The notes below the pieces were generated by a model. That model was not told the origin of the DNA. It searched no databases and saw only the letters and a list, made by a program, of their open reading frames with translations. This document shows, piece after piece, positions 1 to 5,860 of a DNA stretch of 7,676 nucleotides. How positions within the stretch are numbered: position 1 is the stretch's first letter; the number at the start of each line of letters is the position of its first letter. The DNA is from an uncultured Oscillospiraceae bacterium (GTDB taxonomy: Bacteria; Bacillota; Clostridia; Oscillospirales; Acutalibacteraceae): NCBI GenBank assembly GCA_910588415.1, contig CAJUPK010000121.1:1-7676 (forward strand). Direction: 5' to 3'. The translations under genes and the position numbers were made by a program.

Positions 1-128
1 AACTGGTTGGCTCGGTCGGGTCAGAACGATTGCCACTGGCAATCTTCCCCGCCCCCGGACCGCGCAAACATGCTCTCAAAACCCATACATAGAAACACAA
101 CAGCACGGCAGGCCACAATTTTGTTTTG

Positions 129-135
129 AAGGAGG
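129..135 (+). promoter_or_regulatory. Ribosome binding site of the 143-409 gene
   Basis: AAGGAGG lies seven bases before the ATG at 143, a near-perfect match to the anti-Shine-Dalgarno sequence. I see no convincing -35/-10 pair in the 128 bases before it, so the promoter is weak, atypical or outside the window. Confidence 0.8.
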
Positions 136-142
136 ACTCCAC

Positions 143-409
143 ATGTCACCGCAAATGGTAGAACTGCACGATGTAGACGTACCCGCCTTTTTGAAGGTGC
201 TGGACAGCTGCGAGGGCGAGGTGTACCTAATGACCCGGGACGGCAACCGGCTGAACCTGAAAAGCAAGCTCTGCCAGCTGGTAGGGCTCACCACCCTGAT
301 AGAGGGCGGCAAAATTGCCGAGGCCTTTGTTATGTGCGAGCGGGAGGCCGACGAGTCCAAGCTGTTCCGCTTCAACCTGTATAAAAAAGGCGTGGAAGAA
401 AAAACCTGA
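143..409 (+). CDS. Small conserved-type clostridial protein, function unknown
   Basis: This encodes an 88-residue acidic, soluble-looking protein with no signal peptide or membrane segment. The start is set by an excellent ribosome site, AAGGAGG at 129-135, seven bases before the ATG. The body has the feel of a compact alpha/beta domain: a helix-like opening (VDVPAFLKVLDSC), a strand pair (GEVYLMTRDGNRLNL), a middle helix (KSKLCQLVGLTTLI) and a C-terminal strand (AEAFVMCE). From memory, short Clostridia proteins with the same pattern (FLK..n.C.G.VYL.T..GdrLNLKSKL) exist and sometimes carry an unsupported 'poly(A) polymerase' label; nothing here resembles a nucleotidyltransferase, so I do not assign that function. 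It is a single-gene unit ended by the hairpin at 456-490. That it is a gene is well supported; its role is unknown. Confidence 0.85.
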   Translation: MSPQMVELHDVDVPAFLKVLDSCEGEVYLMTRDGNRLNLKSKLCQLVGLTTLIEGGKIAEAFVMCEREADESKLFRFNLYKKGVEEKT

Positions 410-455
410 GCCACACCCATGAAGCCCAAGTCGCCCTAAAAGAAAACAGAGACGC

Positions 456-490
456 AAAAAGCGTCCGGGAATGAATCCCGGGCGCTTTTT
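456..490. terminator. Bidirectional intrinsic terminator between convergent genes
   Basis: A 15-bp stem (456-470 with 476-490; one T-G pair, all others Watson-Crick) closes a 5-base loop, atgaa. On the plus strand it is followed by a run of six T (486-491), ending the 143-409 gene. On the minus strand the A run at 456-460 gives five T within the stem, so it can also stop the operon whose last gene ends at 503. The plus-strand direction is the stronger of the two. Confidence 0.9.
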
Positions 491-502
491 TAATGGTTCG
501 GC

Positions 503-973
503 TTATTTCGTCTGGGGGCACAGGCCCTTCAGGGAATGATAGGGCAGCTCACCGCTGTAGGCCTGGTACCGGAAACCATTTTGGGTCACCGTATTCCCTG
601 CCATCTCCAGGCCGTACTCCCTGCCGCTGTCCTTAAACTTCACATTCACATGCAGCCCGGTCCCGTCATGGGGTACAAACCCACTCAGGTCAAAACTGCG
701 CCGCATGGGTACCCTTTGCAGGGATGTTACCACCTGTTCAATCTCCTGGGGATCTGTCACAGTGGCTGCCGTTCCGGTGTTCCCGTCAAACAGGCGGATG
801 GACTCCACGTCTCCAGGGTCCACTGCGGCAAAATGCACAGGCCACAGCCATACCGCCAGAAACACCGCACATACAGCCATAACCGTAAGCAGCTTGTGGC
901 CATACAGCCAGTCTGTCAGCAGCAGCTTCCATGAGTCCTTCTTCTGATTCCTTCCTGCTTTCGCAATGTACAT
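503..973 (-). CDS. Single-pass membrane protein with extracellular domain, function unknown
   Basis: The 156-residue product begins with a lysine-rich cytoplasmic stretch (about residues 1-28, several K/R) followed by one strongly hydrophobic segment (about 29-46, LLTVMAVCAVFLAVWLWPV). That predicts an N-in anchor with roughly 110 residues outside the cell. The outer part opens with 'VESIRLFDGNTGTAATVTDPQEIEQVVTSLQ', a pattern I associate with small Firmicute extracytoplasmic domains of the DUF5301 kind (recalled, not checked): a strand, the dG-tG turn, then a helix that follows 'D..EI'. The start is supported by AAAGGAGG at 981-988. It lies 54 bases after the epimerase-like gene and is probably the last gene of that operon, ending at the 456-490 hairpin. 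There are no catalytic motifs; a sensing or binding role would be a guess. Confidence 0.8.
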   Translation of the reverse strand: MYIAKAGRNQKKDSWKLLLTDWLYGHKLLTVMAVCAVFLAVWLWPVHFAAVDPGDVESIRLFDGNTGTAATVTDPQEIEQVVTSLQRVPMRRSFDLSGFVPHDGTGLHVNVKFKDSGREYGLEMAGNTVTQNGFRYQAYSGELPYHSLKGLCPQTK

Positions 974-1027
974 GGTAGTCCCTCCTTTTGTTTATGTACT
1001 CTATTACCTTCCCCGGCCAGCCAATGG

Positions 1028-1777
1028 TCAATACTTGCCTTGCAGATTCTTAAAGCTCCGCTCCAGGCAGTCAAAGGGGCTGCCCTGGCAGATATCCTGC
1101 TCTACCAGCAGATGCTTCACCCCGCAGCGCTTGGCAGCCTCCAAAATGGCGTCAAACTCCAGGTTGCCCTCCCCTACAGGAGCCATCACAGAGTCCCAGC
1201 CATGAACGGCCATATCCTTCAGGTGGATGCAGGGAATGCGTCCGCTAAGCCGCTCCATCCAGCGGCACACATCAGCGCCGCCCATCTGCACCCAGTAGGT
1301 GTCCAGGGTAAAGCCTAGCTCTTCCGGCGCAAAACTCTCCATCAGGGTCTCAAAGACCAGCTTGCCGTCAAACTTCTGAAACTCCACGCTGTGGTTGTGG
1401 TACATCAGCAGCTTGCCCGCTGCCGCTATCTTTTTAGCCGCCTCCCGGTAGTCGTCAGCAAAATGCCATAGCCACTCCTGAGACAGGTATTTCTTTGGCA
1501 TCATGCCAATGCCAATGTAATCACAGCCCATTACATCGTGCTCCGCGATAACCGCCTCGGTGTCGTTCAAAATGCGGTTCGGGTCCGTGTGGGTCAGCAC
1601 AATCCGCAGGCCGTGCTGGTCACAGAGCTCCCGTACCCGCTGAGGCGCAATGGGTCCAATGGCCGAGATCTGCACCGTCTCATAGCCCATAGCAGCCACC
1701 CGGCCCAGGGAGTAGTCCAGGTCTTTCTCAGTTTGGGTGTAGTCCCGCAGCGTAAACAGCTGTGCTCCTAATGTCAT
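1028..1777 (-). CDS. Sugar phosphate isomerase/epimerase-type TIM-barrel protein
   Basis: The 249-residue product belongs to the xylose isomerase-like / AP endonuclease family 2 TIM-barrel superfamily, whose members isomerise or epimerise sugars and inositol derivatives using a divalent metal. Visible landmarks in order: MTLGAQLFTLRD (first strand, residues 1-12), GYETVQISAIG (31-41), YHNHSVEF (126-133, with a likely ligand E132), TLDTYW (157-162), HLKD (185-188), GEGN (202-205) and VEQD (225-228, E226). Length fits the family (about 250-290). The ATG at 1777 is preferred over an in-frame ATG at 1819 because a strong AGGAGG (1787-1792) sits nine bases before it and family members begin at this 'LGxQLFTLR' strand. 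The gene is cytoplasmic with no signal peptide. The substrate cannot be named. It sits between a short leader ORF and a membrane protein, with no transporter or kinase nearby to suggest the sugar. Confidence 0.9.
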   Translation of the reverse strand: MTLGAQLFTLRDYTQTEKDLDYSLGRVAAMGYETVQISAIGPIAPQRVRELCDQHGLRIVLTHTDPNRILNDTEAVIAEHDVMGCDYIGIGMMPKKYLSQEWLWHFADDYREAAKKIAAAGKLLMYHNHSVEFQKFDGKLVFETLMESFAPEELGFTLDTYWVQMGGADVCRWMERLSGRIPCIHLKDMAVHGWDSVMAPVGEGNLEFDAILEAAKRCGVKHLLVEQDICQGSPFDCLERSFKNLQGKY

Positions 1778-1786
1778 GATGGTCGT

Positions 1787-1794
1787 CCTCCTTC
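1787..1794 (-). promoter_or_regulatory. Ribosome site that fixes the epimerase-like start at 1777
   Basis: Read on the minus strand this is GAAGGAGG, with nine bases between AGGAGG and the ATG at 1777. It lies inside the 14-codon extension that would result from starting at 1819, whose own upstream bases (ggcggacaaagagtgtgaggc) contain no comparable site. This is the main reason for calling the shorter protein. Confidence 0.8.
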
Positions 1795-1815
1795 TGCTCG
1801 TTCCTTTTAGGGTTT

Positions 1816-1881
1816 TCATGCCTCACACTCTTTGTCCGCCTCCAGGTTCTTGCGGTCAACCATGGGAATCCTTTTTTTCAT
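1816..1881 (-). CDS. Possible 21-residue leader peptide (MKKRIPMVDRKNLEADKECEA)
   Basis: A 21-codon ORF opens close to the predicted transcription start and ahead of the epimerase-like gene. It has a fair ribosome site (AGGGGAA at 1885-1891; AGGGG is five bases before the ATG). Its stop TGA overlaps the ATG at 1819 in an ATGA arrangement. That ATG is in frame with the epimerase-like gene and would add 14 residues to it, so translational coupling is possible. The peptide is highly charged with no hydrophobic segment, so it is neither a secretion signal nor a toxin of the usual membrane kind. It has no run of identical codons of the sort seen in amino-acid attenuators. It may be a real leader, a remnant, or chance; the promoter and ribosome site make chance less likely. 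Confidence 0.4.
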   Translation of the reverse strand: MKKRIPMVDRKNLEADKECEA

Positions 1882-1919
1882 GGCTTCCCCTGTCCTGGAT
1901 TCGAACTTGGGTTGCCCCC

Positions 1920-1948
1920 ATTATAATACATTCCGCCCCCCCTTGCAA
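1920..1948 (-). promoter_or_regulatory. Sigma-A type promoter of the epimerase-like operon
   Basis: On the minus strand, TTGCAA (1943-1948) and a perfect TATAAT (1920-1925) are separated by exactly 17 bases, the optimal spacing. The spacer holds an unusual run of seven G. Transcription would start near 1913, giving roughly 30 bases of leader before the small ORF at 1881. The promoter lies just downstream of the terminator of the neighbouring operon, so the two minus-strand units look independently transcribed. Confidence 0.8.
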
Positions 1949-1995
1949 GCTATTTTATGCCAGCCTGCGGTAAGATTTGCTCCAGCCTCCTTCAA

Positions 1996-2031
1996 AACAA
2001 GGCGGGTATGCCCCAGCACACCCGCCTTGTT
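1996..2031 (-). terminator. Intrinsic terminator of the MBOAT/DHHW operon
   Basis: Arms at 1996-2007 and 2020-2031 pair over 12 bases (core ACAAGGCGGGT with ACCCGCCTTGT), then one A-C mismatch and two more pairs around the loop ccccag. On the minus strand the stem is followed by TTTTGAAGG, so with the T bases closing the stem there is a short T tract. It begins five bases beyond the DHHW stop codon at 2036, exactly where the operon should end. Confidence 0.85.
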
Positions 2032-2035
2032 CCTG

Positions 2036-3136
2036 TCATTTAATTGTGGCGCTGTTGTTGAGAACAGAGGTACTGTAAAGAAACAGCACATCCTGATTCC
2101 CAAACTCAATAAATGTATCCAAGACCTGGGGCGATATATACCGCACGTCCACCAGGGTGATAGCAGCATATCCCTCTGCCAGCAGCGGCGCAATACTGCT
2201 GGCAAAAGAGTCCCGAAACAAAATCAGCTCTTTCCCGCTGCTGGCACGGGGGTTCTCTATGGTTATCAGCGGCTTTGGCCCAGCGAGAAACATCTCATAG
2301 GGGTCCCTTCCCCCTGCTTTCTCCTGGTCATACAGGGGAATATAGGCCTCTGCCTCGTAGTCATAGACCCGGCAGTCCTCTAAAAACGCCTGGCTCAGAT
2401 AATACAGTTCATCCGGCGGCAAGGGAAGCGCAGACTGTCCATAGTACGCCCCATAAAAGGGAGCCTCCACAGGTTGGACCGTGTATTCCGCGGACAGGTC
2501 CACCCCCATTCCAGCGCCCAGGCATTGGGCAGCCTCCACCAGCCCTTCCTGCCGCCAGTGGGGGTCCGTGCGGTAATAGTCAGAAAGCTGGAGAGAGGGG
2601 AACAGATCCATGTACCTGGCAAACTCCATGCGCTCCCGCAGGCTGGCCACCAGGGTATCATAGGGGAGGCAGGGATAGCCGTTTTTCTCTGCCATAAAAT
2701 AGTTTTTATCCGGTATCACCGACAGGAAAATATTTTGGGTCCTGCCCTTGAGATACCTGTCATAGATAAACTGAAAACGGGACGCCGCATAGGCAATGGA
2801 GTCCCTGTTCAGGGGATAGTCCAGCCGGGAGGCAAACCCGTCTTGGATATAGATTTTGTTGTTGTCCCCCTGGCCAAAAAGATAGAGCGTGGCAGCCGCT
2901 TTAATGGTCCGAAATCCATCCCGCATGGGGAACTGGTCTAAGGTGTACTGCTCAAAATCCTTCATAAACCGTCCGGAAAGGACCGCTTCTCCGCTAAGCG
3001 CCGGAAACCCCGCCAAAGGCCTGCGCTCGCTGACCGACTCCGCGTCCAGGGGCTTTCCTATGCTCCACAGCATAAATCCCCCTAAAAAGAGGGAGACCGC
3101 AGCCACAAGCACCCGGTTTTTCCATTGAACTGACAT
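2036..3136 (-). CDS. DHHW-family / AlgJ-like protein for surface polysaccharide O-acetylation
   Basis: The 366-residue protein has an N-terminal membrane anchor (about residues 8-26, VLVAAVSLFLGGFMLWSIG) and a large extracytoplasmic domain. The early region (about 31-75, 'ERRPLAGFPALS...RFMKDFEQYTLDQFPMRD') is the typical opening of DHHW proteins. The namesake motif is present as TDPHW (190-194), with P where many relatives have a second H. A late 'LFRDSFASS' (306-314) supplies a candidate nucleophile S310. By comparison with AlgJ/AlgX, D191, H193 and S310 would form the Asp-His-Ser triad that transfers or removes acetyl groups; this is inferred from motif order. The ATG at 3136 is chosen over one at 3184 because TCCCTCCT at 3141-3148 gives AGGAGGGA on the minus strand. 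That site overlaps the TAG of the MBOAT gene, indicating coupled translation. It is the last gene of the operon. Confidence 0.9.
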   Translation of the reverse strand: MSVQWKNRVLVAAVSLFLGGFMLWSIGKPLDAESVSERRPLAGFPALSGEAVLSGRFMKDFEQYTLDQFPMRDGFRTIKAAATLYLFGQGDNNKIYIQDGFASRLDYPLNRDSIAYAASRFQFIYDRYLKGRTQNIFLSVIPDKNYFMAEKNGYPCLPYDTLVASLRERMEFARYMDLFPSLQLSDYYRTDPHWRQEGLVEAAQCLGAGMGVDLSAEYTVQPVEAPFYGAYYGQSALPLPPDELYYLSQAFLEDCRVYDYEAEAYIPLYDQEKAGGRDPYEMFLAGPKPLITIENPRASSGKELILFRDSFASSIAPLLAEGYAAITLVDVRYISPQVLDTFIEFGNQDVLFLYSTSVLNNSATIK

Positions 3137-3140
3137 AGCG

Positions 3141-3148
3141 TCCCTCCT
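3141..3148 (-). promoter_or_regulatory. Ribosome site of the DHHW gene, overlapping the MBOAT stop
   Basis: AGGAGGGA on the minus strand shares bases with the TAG stop codon (3147-3149) of the MBOAT gene and lies just before the ATG at 3136. The overlap suggests that ribosomes finishing the MBOAT protein re-initiate on the DHHW gene, keeping the two partners in step. Confidence 0.8.
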
Positions 3149-4547
3149 AAAATCTGAAATACAAAAAGGGGTTAAAGGAACCATCGATAAGATAGGCTGT
3201 ACACACCGTCAAAAGCGCCAGCAATACCATCGGCTCCGCCGCACAGAGGACTTTGCCTGTGTACCGGCCCCTCTCCATGGCAGCGGCCAGCTTTTTGGGA
3301 AAGGGCGTGGCGCAGATTACCGCGATTACAAGAATGATCCCGTAGCTTTTCAAAATATACAGGCTCTCCGGGGTGACCGCGGGAAGGCTCCCCCCGCCAA
3401 ACATGGCGGCTATCTGAGAAAATCCCCCCGCAACGCTGTCCGCGTCAAAAAGGACAAAGCTCAGCAGGACCAGCAGCAAAACGTAGGTCCGGCCCAGTAC
3501 CCGGTGCCTTTCCAGGGGCCCGAGAAGCCACAGCTTTTCCACTGCCAGCGCCACCGCGAACCAAAGCCCCCACAGAATAAAATTCCAGGCCGCCCCATGC
3601 CAAAAGCCTGTGGCCAGCCACACCACCAACAGATTGAGAAGCCACCGGGGCTTTCCCCGGCGGTTTCCCCCCAGGGGAATATAAAGGTAGTCCCGGAACC
3701 ATGTCCCCAAAGAGATATGCCATCTTCTCCAAAACTCCGTCACGCTGCAGGACGTATAGGGGTAGTCAAAGTTCTCCGGAAAGCGAAATCCCAGCACATG
3801 CCCAAGGCCAATGGCCATATCGCTGTATCCGGAAAAATCAAAATAGACCTGCAGCATATAGGCAATGGCGTACAACCAGGCATACAAAACCGATGGCTCC
3901 GCAGACTCTTTAAAAGCCGCGGCAAGCCCGCCCAGCACATTGGCAATCAGGATTTTTTTAGACAGTCCGGTGATAAACCTGCGGATGCCCAAGGCCGTGC
4001 CGGCAAGGCTATGGGTCCTGTCCTTCAGCTGCCCAGCGATGTCCGTGTAGCGGACAATGGGCCCGGCGATCAGCTGGGGGAACATGGCAATATACGCGGC
4101 CAAATCCATAAAATTCTTCTGGGCAGGGGCCTGGCCACGGTAGATATCCGCCACATAGCTGATCATTTGAAAGGTATAAAAGCTGATGCCAATGGGCAGC
4201 GCTATGCGGAGCAGCGGCAGGGACAGGCCTGTCAGGGCGTTGATGTTGCGGATGAAGAAATCCGCATACTTGCAGTACCCCAGCAGCAGCAGGCTGAACG
4301 CCACCGAAATTCCCAGAAGCCACTTGGACAGCCTCTGGCCCCGGTGCCTTTCTATCAGGATTCCCAGGAAATATCCCTGCGTAATGGAGACAAGCATGAA
4401 AACAAGGTATCTTGGCTCCCCCCATCCATAGAAAAACAGGCTGCACAGCAGCAGCGCCGTATTTTTCAGGCGCTTGGGAACCGCAAAGTACAGGAGAACT
4501 GTACATGGGAGGAAGTAGAACAGAAAGGGAACGCTGGAAAACAACAT
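3147..4547 (-). CDS. MBOAT-family membrane-bound O-acyltransferase (AlgI/DltB type)
   Basis: The 466-residue polytopic membrane protein starts with MLFSSVPFLFYFLP, the customary opening of AlgI-like MBOAT proteins, and has about ten or more hydrophobic segments along its length. Family landmarks: PIGISFYTFQMISYVADIYRG (118-138), QLIAGPIVRY (158-167), YFDFSGYSDMAIGLG (235-249), the FPENFDYPY...TEFWRRWHISLGTWFRDYLYIPLGG block (256-294, with H277) and GFWHGAAWNFILWG (314-327, with the catalytic-type H317). Both histidines expected in AlgI/DltB proteins are present, so the enzyme looks intact. By family knowledge it moves an acyl group, usually acetyl, from the cytoplasmic side to the outer face of the membrane and hands it to a periplasmic or extracellular partner, here the DHHW protein 10 bases downstream. 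AGAGGAAG at 4554-4561 is the likely ribosome site. There is no dltA or dltC nearby, so D-alanylation is less likely than O-acetylation. Confidence 0.95.
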   Translation of the reverse strand: MLFSSVPFLFYFLPCTVLLYFAVPKRLKNTALLLCSLFFYGWGEPRYLVFMLVSITQGYFLGILIERHRGQRLSKWLLGISVAFSLLLLGYCKYADFFIRNINALTGLSLPLLRIALPIGISFYTFQMISYVADIYRGQAPAQKNFMDLAAYIAMFPQLIAGPIVRYTDIAGQLKDRTHSLAGTALGIRRFITGLSKKILIANVLGGLAAAFKESAEPSVLYAWLYAIAYMLQVYFDFSGYSDMAIGLGHVLGFRFPENFDYPYTSCSVTEFWRRWHISLGTWFRDYLYIPLGGNRRGKPRWLLNLLVVWLATGFWHGAAWNFILWGLWFAVALAVEKLWLLGPLERHRVLGRTYVLLLVLLSFVLFDADSVAGGFSQIAAMFGGGSLPAVTPESLYILKSYGIILVIAVICATPFPKKLAAAMERGRYTGKVLCAAEPMVLLALLTVCTAYLIDGSFNPFLYFRF

Positions 4548-4571
4548 AGCCGGCTTCCTCTTGCAGGCCCG

Positions 4572-5129
4572 CTACATAATGGGCTCATCGCACAAGGTCT
4601 CCCCAGAGGGATAGGCAGCCTTCAGCTTTGCCTGGAAGGCGTCCACCATCTCGCTTTTCCCAAAACAGGACACAAGACAGCCCCCAACCCTTACAACCAC
4701 CAGCTTGTCCGGGAAACCGCACATCCACTGCCGCTGGGAAATATTCTCCTGAATGGCCGCAAAAACCTCTGCAGTCTCCCCCTCGTCCTTTACATGGAAC
4801 ACGCCGCAGGTAAAGGTGTTGGCGTTCATCATGTGTACCAGCGAGGCGGCCTGGTCAATTTTGTCCACAGCCCCCTGGGGAAATCCCAGGGCCGTGTCCA
4901 GCGCGGCGGCGTCTGTAAGGCTGAAAGCGCCCGGGCCGTCCATGGTCATGTTTTCTTCAGACATGTCTCCCCCGGCCGCGGGAAATTTTTCATTCTCCTC
5001 ATAGCTGTCCCACACAGTGGTGAGAATGTCCAGGGCGCTGGTCGAGCTGGACTCCTTTTCATCTCCAGCGCAGGCTGCTATGGAAAGGCAGAGAAGCGCT
5101 GCTAAAAAAACAGATAGAAATTTTTTCAT
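4572..5129 (-). CDS. DUF4358-like lipoprotein
   Basis: The 185-residue product has a short lysine N-terminus, a hydrophobic stretch and the lipobox S-I-A-A-C ending at C20, so it should be a lipid-anchored extracellular protein. After a low-complexity linker (ESSSTS) comes a domain with 'LGFPQGAVDKIDQAASLVHMMNANTFTCGVFHVKDE..AEVFAAIQENISQRQW', the pattern of DUF4358 lipoproteins as I recall them from Clostridia. The ATG at 5129 is chosen over one at 5165 because it begins the signal peptide and AAGGAGG (5139-5145) precedes it. It lies 24 bases before the MBOAT gene and is presumably the first gene of the operon. Its role is unknown; co-transcription suggests it helps or monitors polymer acetylation at the surface, which is inference only. 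Confidence 0.85.
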   Translation of the reverse strand: MKKFLSVFLAALLCLSIAACAGDEKESSSTSALDILTTVWDSYEENEKFPAAGGDMSEENMTMDGPGAFSLTDAAALDTALGFPQGAVDKIDQAASLVHMMNANTFTCGVFHVKDEGETAEVFAAIQENISQRQWMCGFPDKLVVVRVGGCLVSCFGKSEMVDAFQAKLKAAYPSGETLCDEPIM

Positions 5130-5138
5130 TGTGTAAAT

Positions 5139-5145
5139 CCTCCTT
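5139..5145 (-). promoter_or_regulatory. Ribosome site of the DUF4358-like gene
   Basis: AAGGAGG on the minus strand sits nine bases before the ATG at 5129 and selects the signal-peptide start over the longer frame from 5165. Confidence 0.75.
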
Positions 5146-5177
5146 ATGGGCTGCCGCCCTGTCACGTACCGTGATTG

Positions 5178-5199
5178 GCTGCCACTAATCAGCGGCAGC
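5178..5199 (-). other. 5' leader hairpin upstream of the DUF4358-like gene
   Basis: On the minus strand GCTGCCGCT pairs with AGTGGCAGC around a 4-base loop (gatt): nine pairs, one a G-T wobble. There is no T tract after it, so it is not a terminator. If the operon promoter lies upstream, this hairpin would be in the untranslated leader about 33 bases before the ribosome site. Function unknown. Confidence 0.4.
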
Positions 5200-5390
5200 T
5201 GATGGGAGCGCAGGCGCCCGCTTTCTCACAGGCGCCGCCTCCATTCCACTGGGTTATCCTGCCCCCCTCTCATGGCCAGAAACCTGCCAAGCACCAAAGA
5301 TCCGCCAGCTTTTTGACCCCATCATGTGTGTGCCGCCAGCCCTGCCAGGAATAGAGCTCCCAGGCGGCCAGACCCTCTCAGTATACTCCC

Positions 5391-5439
5391 GTACACGGCC
5401 ACACAAGCTATACGTGCCATCCTGGCCCGCGCCGTGTAC
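5391..5439. repeat. Repeat unit A plus its linker hairpins
   Basis: This is the first 49-bp unit, differing from unit B at only four interior positions. Its 106-bp linker (5440-5545) holds the outer stem GTTTTCTCT/AGAGAAAAC (5463-5471 with 5532-5540) and the inner hairpin CTTTTGC-gaa-GCAAAAG (5475-5491). It also holds an extra hairpin found in no other linker, CGACTTGCC-gca-GGCAA-t-GTCG (5501-5522). The linker is exactly 22 bp longer than those of B and C, the size of this extra hairpin. Confidence 0.85.
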
Positions 5440-5545
5440 CTTTTACCACAAAGGCGCGGGATGTTTTCTCTGCACTTTTGCGAAGCAAAAGCGAGCGCTG
5501 CGACTTGCCGCAGGCAATGTCGCCCGCGGAGAGAGAAAACTCCCT

Positions 5546-5594
5546 GTACACGGCCACACAAGCGATACGTACCATCCCGGTCCGCGCCGTGTAC
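5546..5594. repeat. Repeat unit B plus its linker hairpins
   Basis: This is the second 49-bp unit, closest to A. Its 84-bp linker (5595-5678) has the outer stem GTTTTCTCC/GGAGGAAAC (5618-5626 with 5666-5674; one T-G pair) and the inner hairpin TTTTCGC-gca-GCGAAAA (5630-5646). Relative to the A and C linkers, both arms of each stem have changed together. Confidence 0.85.
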
Positions 5595-5678
5595 ATGATA
5601 CCACAAAGGCGCGGGATGTTTTCTCCGCATTTTCGCGCAGCGAAAACCGAGCGTTTCACGCGAGGGGAGGAAACTCCG

Positions 5679-5727
5679 GTACACGGCCTTATAGGCGATA
5701 TCTGCCATCCTAGTCCCTGCCGTGTAC
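5679..5727. repeat. Repeat unit C plus its linker hairpins
   Basis: The third 49-bp unit is identical over all 49 bases to unit D but differs from A and B through most of its interior while keeping the 9-bp ends. Its 84-bp linker (5728-5811) has the outer stem GTTTTCTCT/AGAGAAAAC (5751-5759 with 5798-5806) and the inner hairpin CTTTCGC-aaa-GCGAAAG (5763-5779). The C/D identity suggests recent duplication or gene conversion. Confidence 0.85.
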
Positions 5728-5811
5728 ATTTTACCATAAAGGTACGGGATGTTTTCTCTGTACTTTCGCAAAGCGAAAGCGAGCGCTGCGCGCGAAGAGA
5801 GAAAACTCCCT

Positions 5812-5860
5812 GTACACGGCCTTATAGGCGATATCTGCCATCCTAGTCCCTGCCGTGTAC
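5812..5860. repeat. Repeat unit D with a diverged linker
   Basis: The fourth 49-bp unit is identical to C. Its 91-bp linker (5861-5951) is AT-richer and no longer resembles the other linkers after about 5874. Even so it keeps a comparable architecture: an outer stem TGTGG/CCACA (5911-5915 with 5940-5944, extendable by AGA/TCT with a bulge) and an inner AGAGT/ACTCT hairpin (5916-5920 with 5926-5930). Confidence 0.75.

Larger units (their letters stand above)
5130..5390. other. Gene-free leader region, no clear promoter
   Basis: I find no gene and no convincing sigma-A promoter on the minus strand for the DUF4358 operon here. The best -10-like hexamer, GATAAC around 5255, has no matching -35. 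Besides the hairpin at 5178-5199, the stretch contains two copies of the self-complementary GGCGCC about 18 bases apart (around 5214-5237). The right end (gtatactccc, 5381-5390) resembles the ...aaactccc tail that precedes later units of the repeat array, so the array may start with a truncated linker. Confidence 0.5.

Noticed and set aside
1..128. Frame open from the window edge to a TGA at 126-128, possible tail of an upstream gene
   Set aside because: The peptide (rich in P, R, N, T) has no recognisable character and another frame is open as well. A 7-bp hairpin at 28-44 (GATTGCC-act-GGCAATC) has only a poor T tail, so it is not called as a terminator.
1778..1819. N-terminal extension of the epimerase-like protein from the ATG at 1819
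   Set aside because: The residues (MKTLKGTSRRRTTI) are not family-like and the strong ribosome site lies inside them. It is kept only as an alternative coupled start.
1891..1912. tRNA T-arm-like sequence (GTTCGAATCC on the minus strand)
   Set aside because: The flanking bases do not form a five-pair stem (two mismatches), and no acceptor, D or anticodon arms surround it. It lies in the 5' leader of the operon.
1832..2383. 183-codon plus-strand ORF
   Set aside because: It runs across the promoter, the terminator and the antisense of the DHHW C-terminus, and has no ribosome site.
3504..5105. 533-codon plus-strand ORF
   Set aside because: It lies antisense to the MBOAT and DUF4358 genes, which have clear family motifs and ribosome sites. 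Its product is rich in P, Q, H, G and R with no recognisable domain.
5201..5353. Plus-strand ORF starting ATGGGAGCG
   Set aside because: No ribosome site precedes it, it is proline-rich with no domain, and it overlaps the presumed leader of the DUF4358 operon.
5322..5771. 149-codon minus-strand ORF across the repeat array, with repeated-looking peptide segments
   Set aside because: The repetition comes from the DNA repeats. Unit spacing of 133 and 155 bp puts adjacent copies in different frames, changes preserve base pairing rather than amino acids, there is no ribosome site, and several other frames are equally open.
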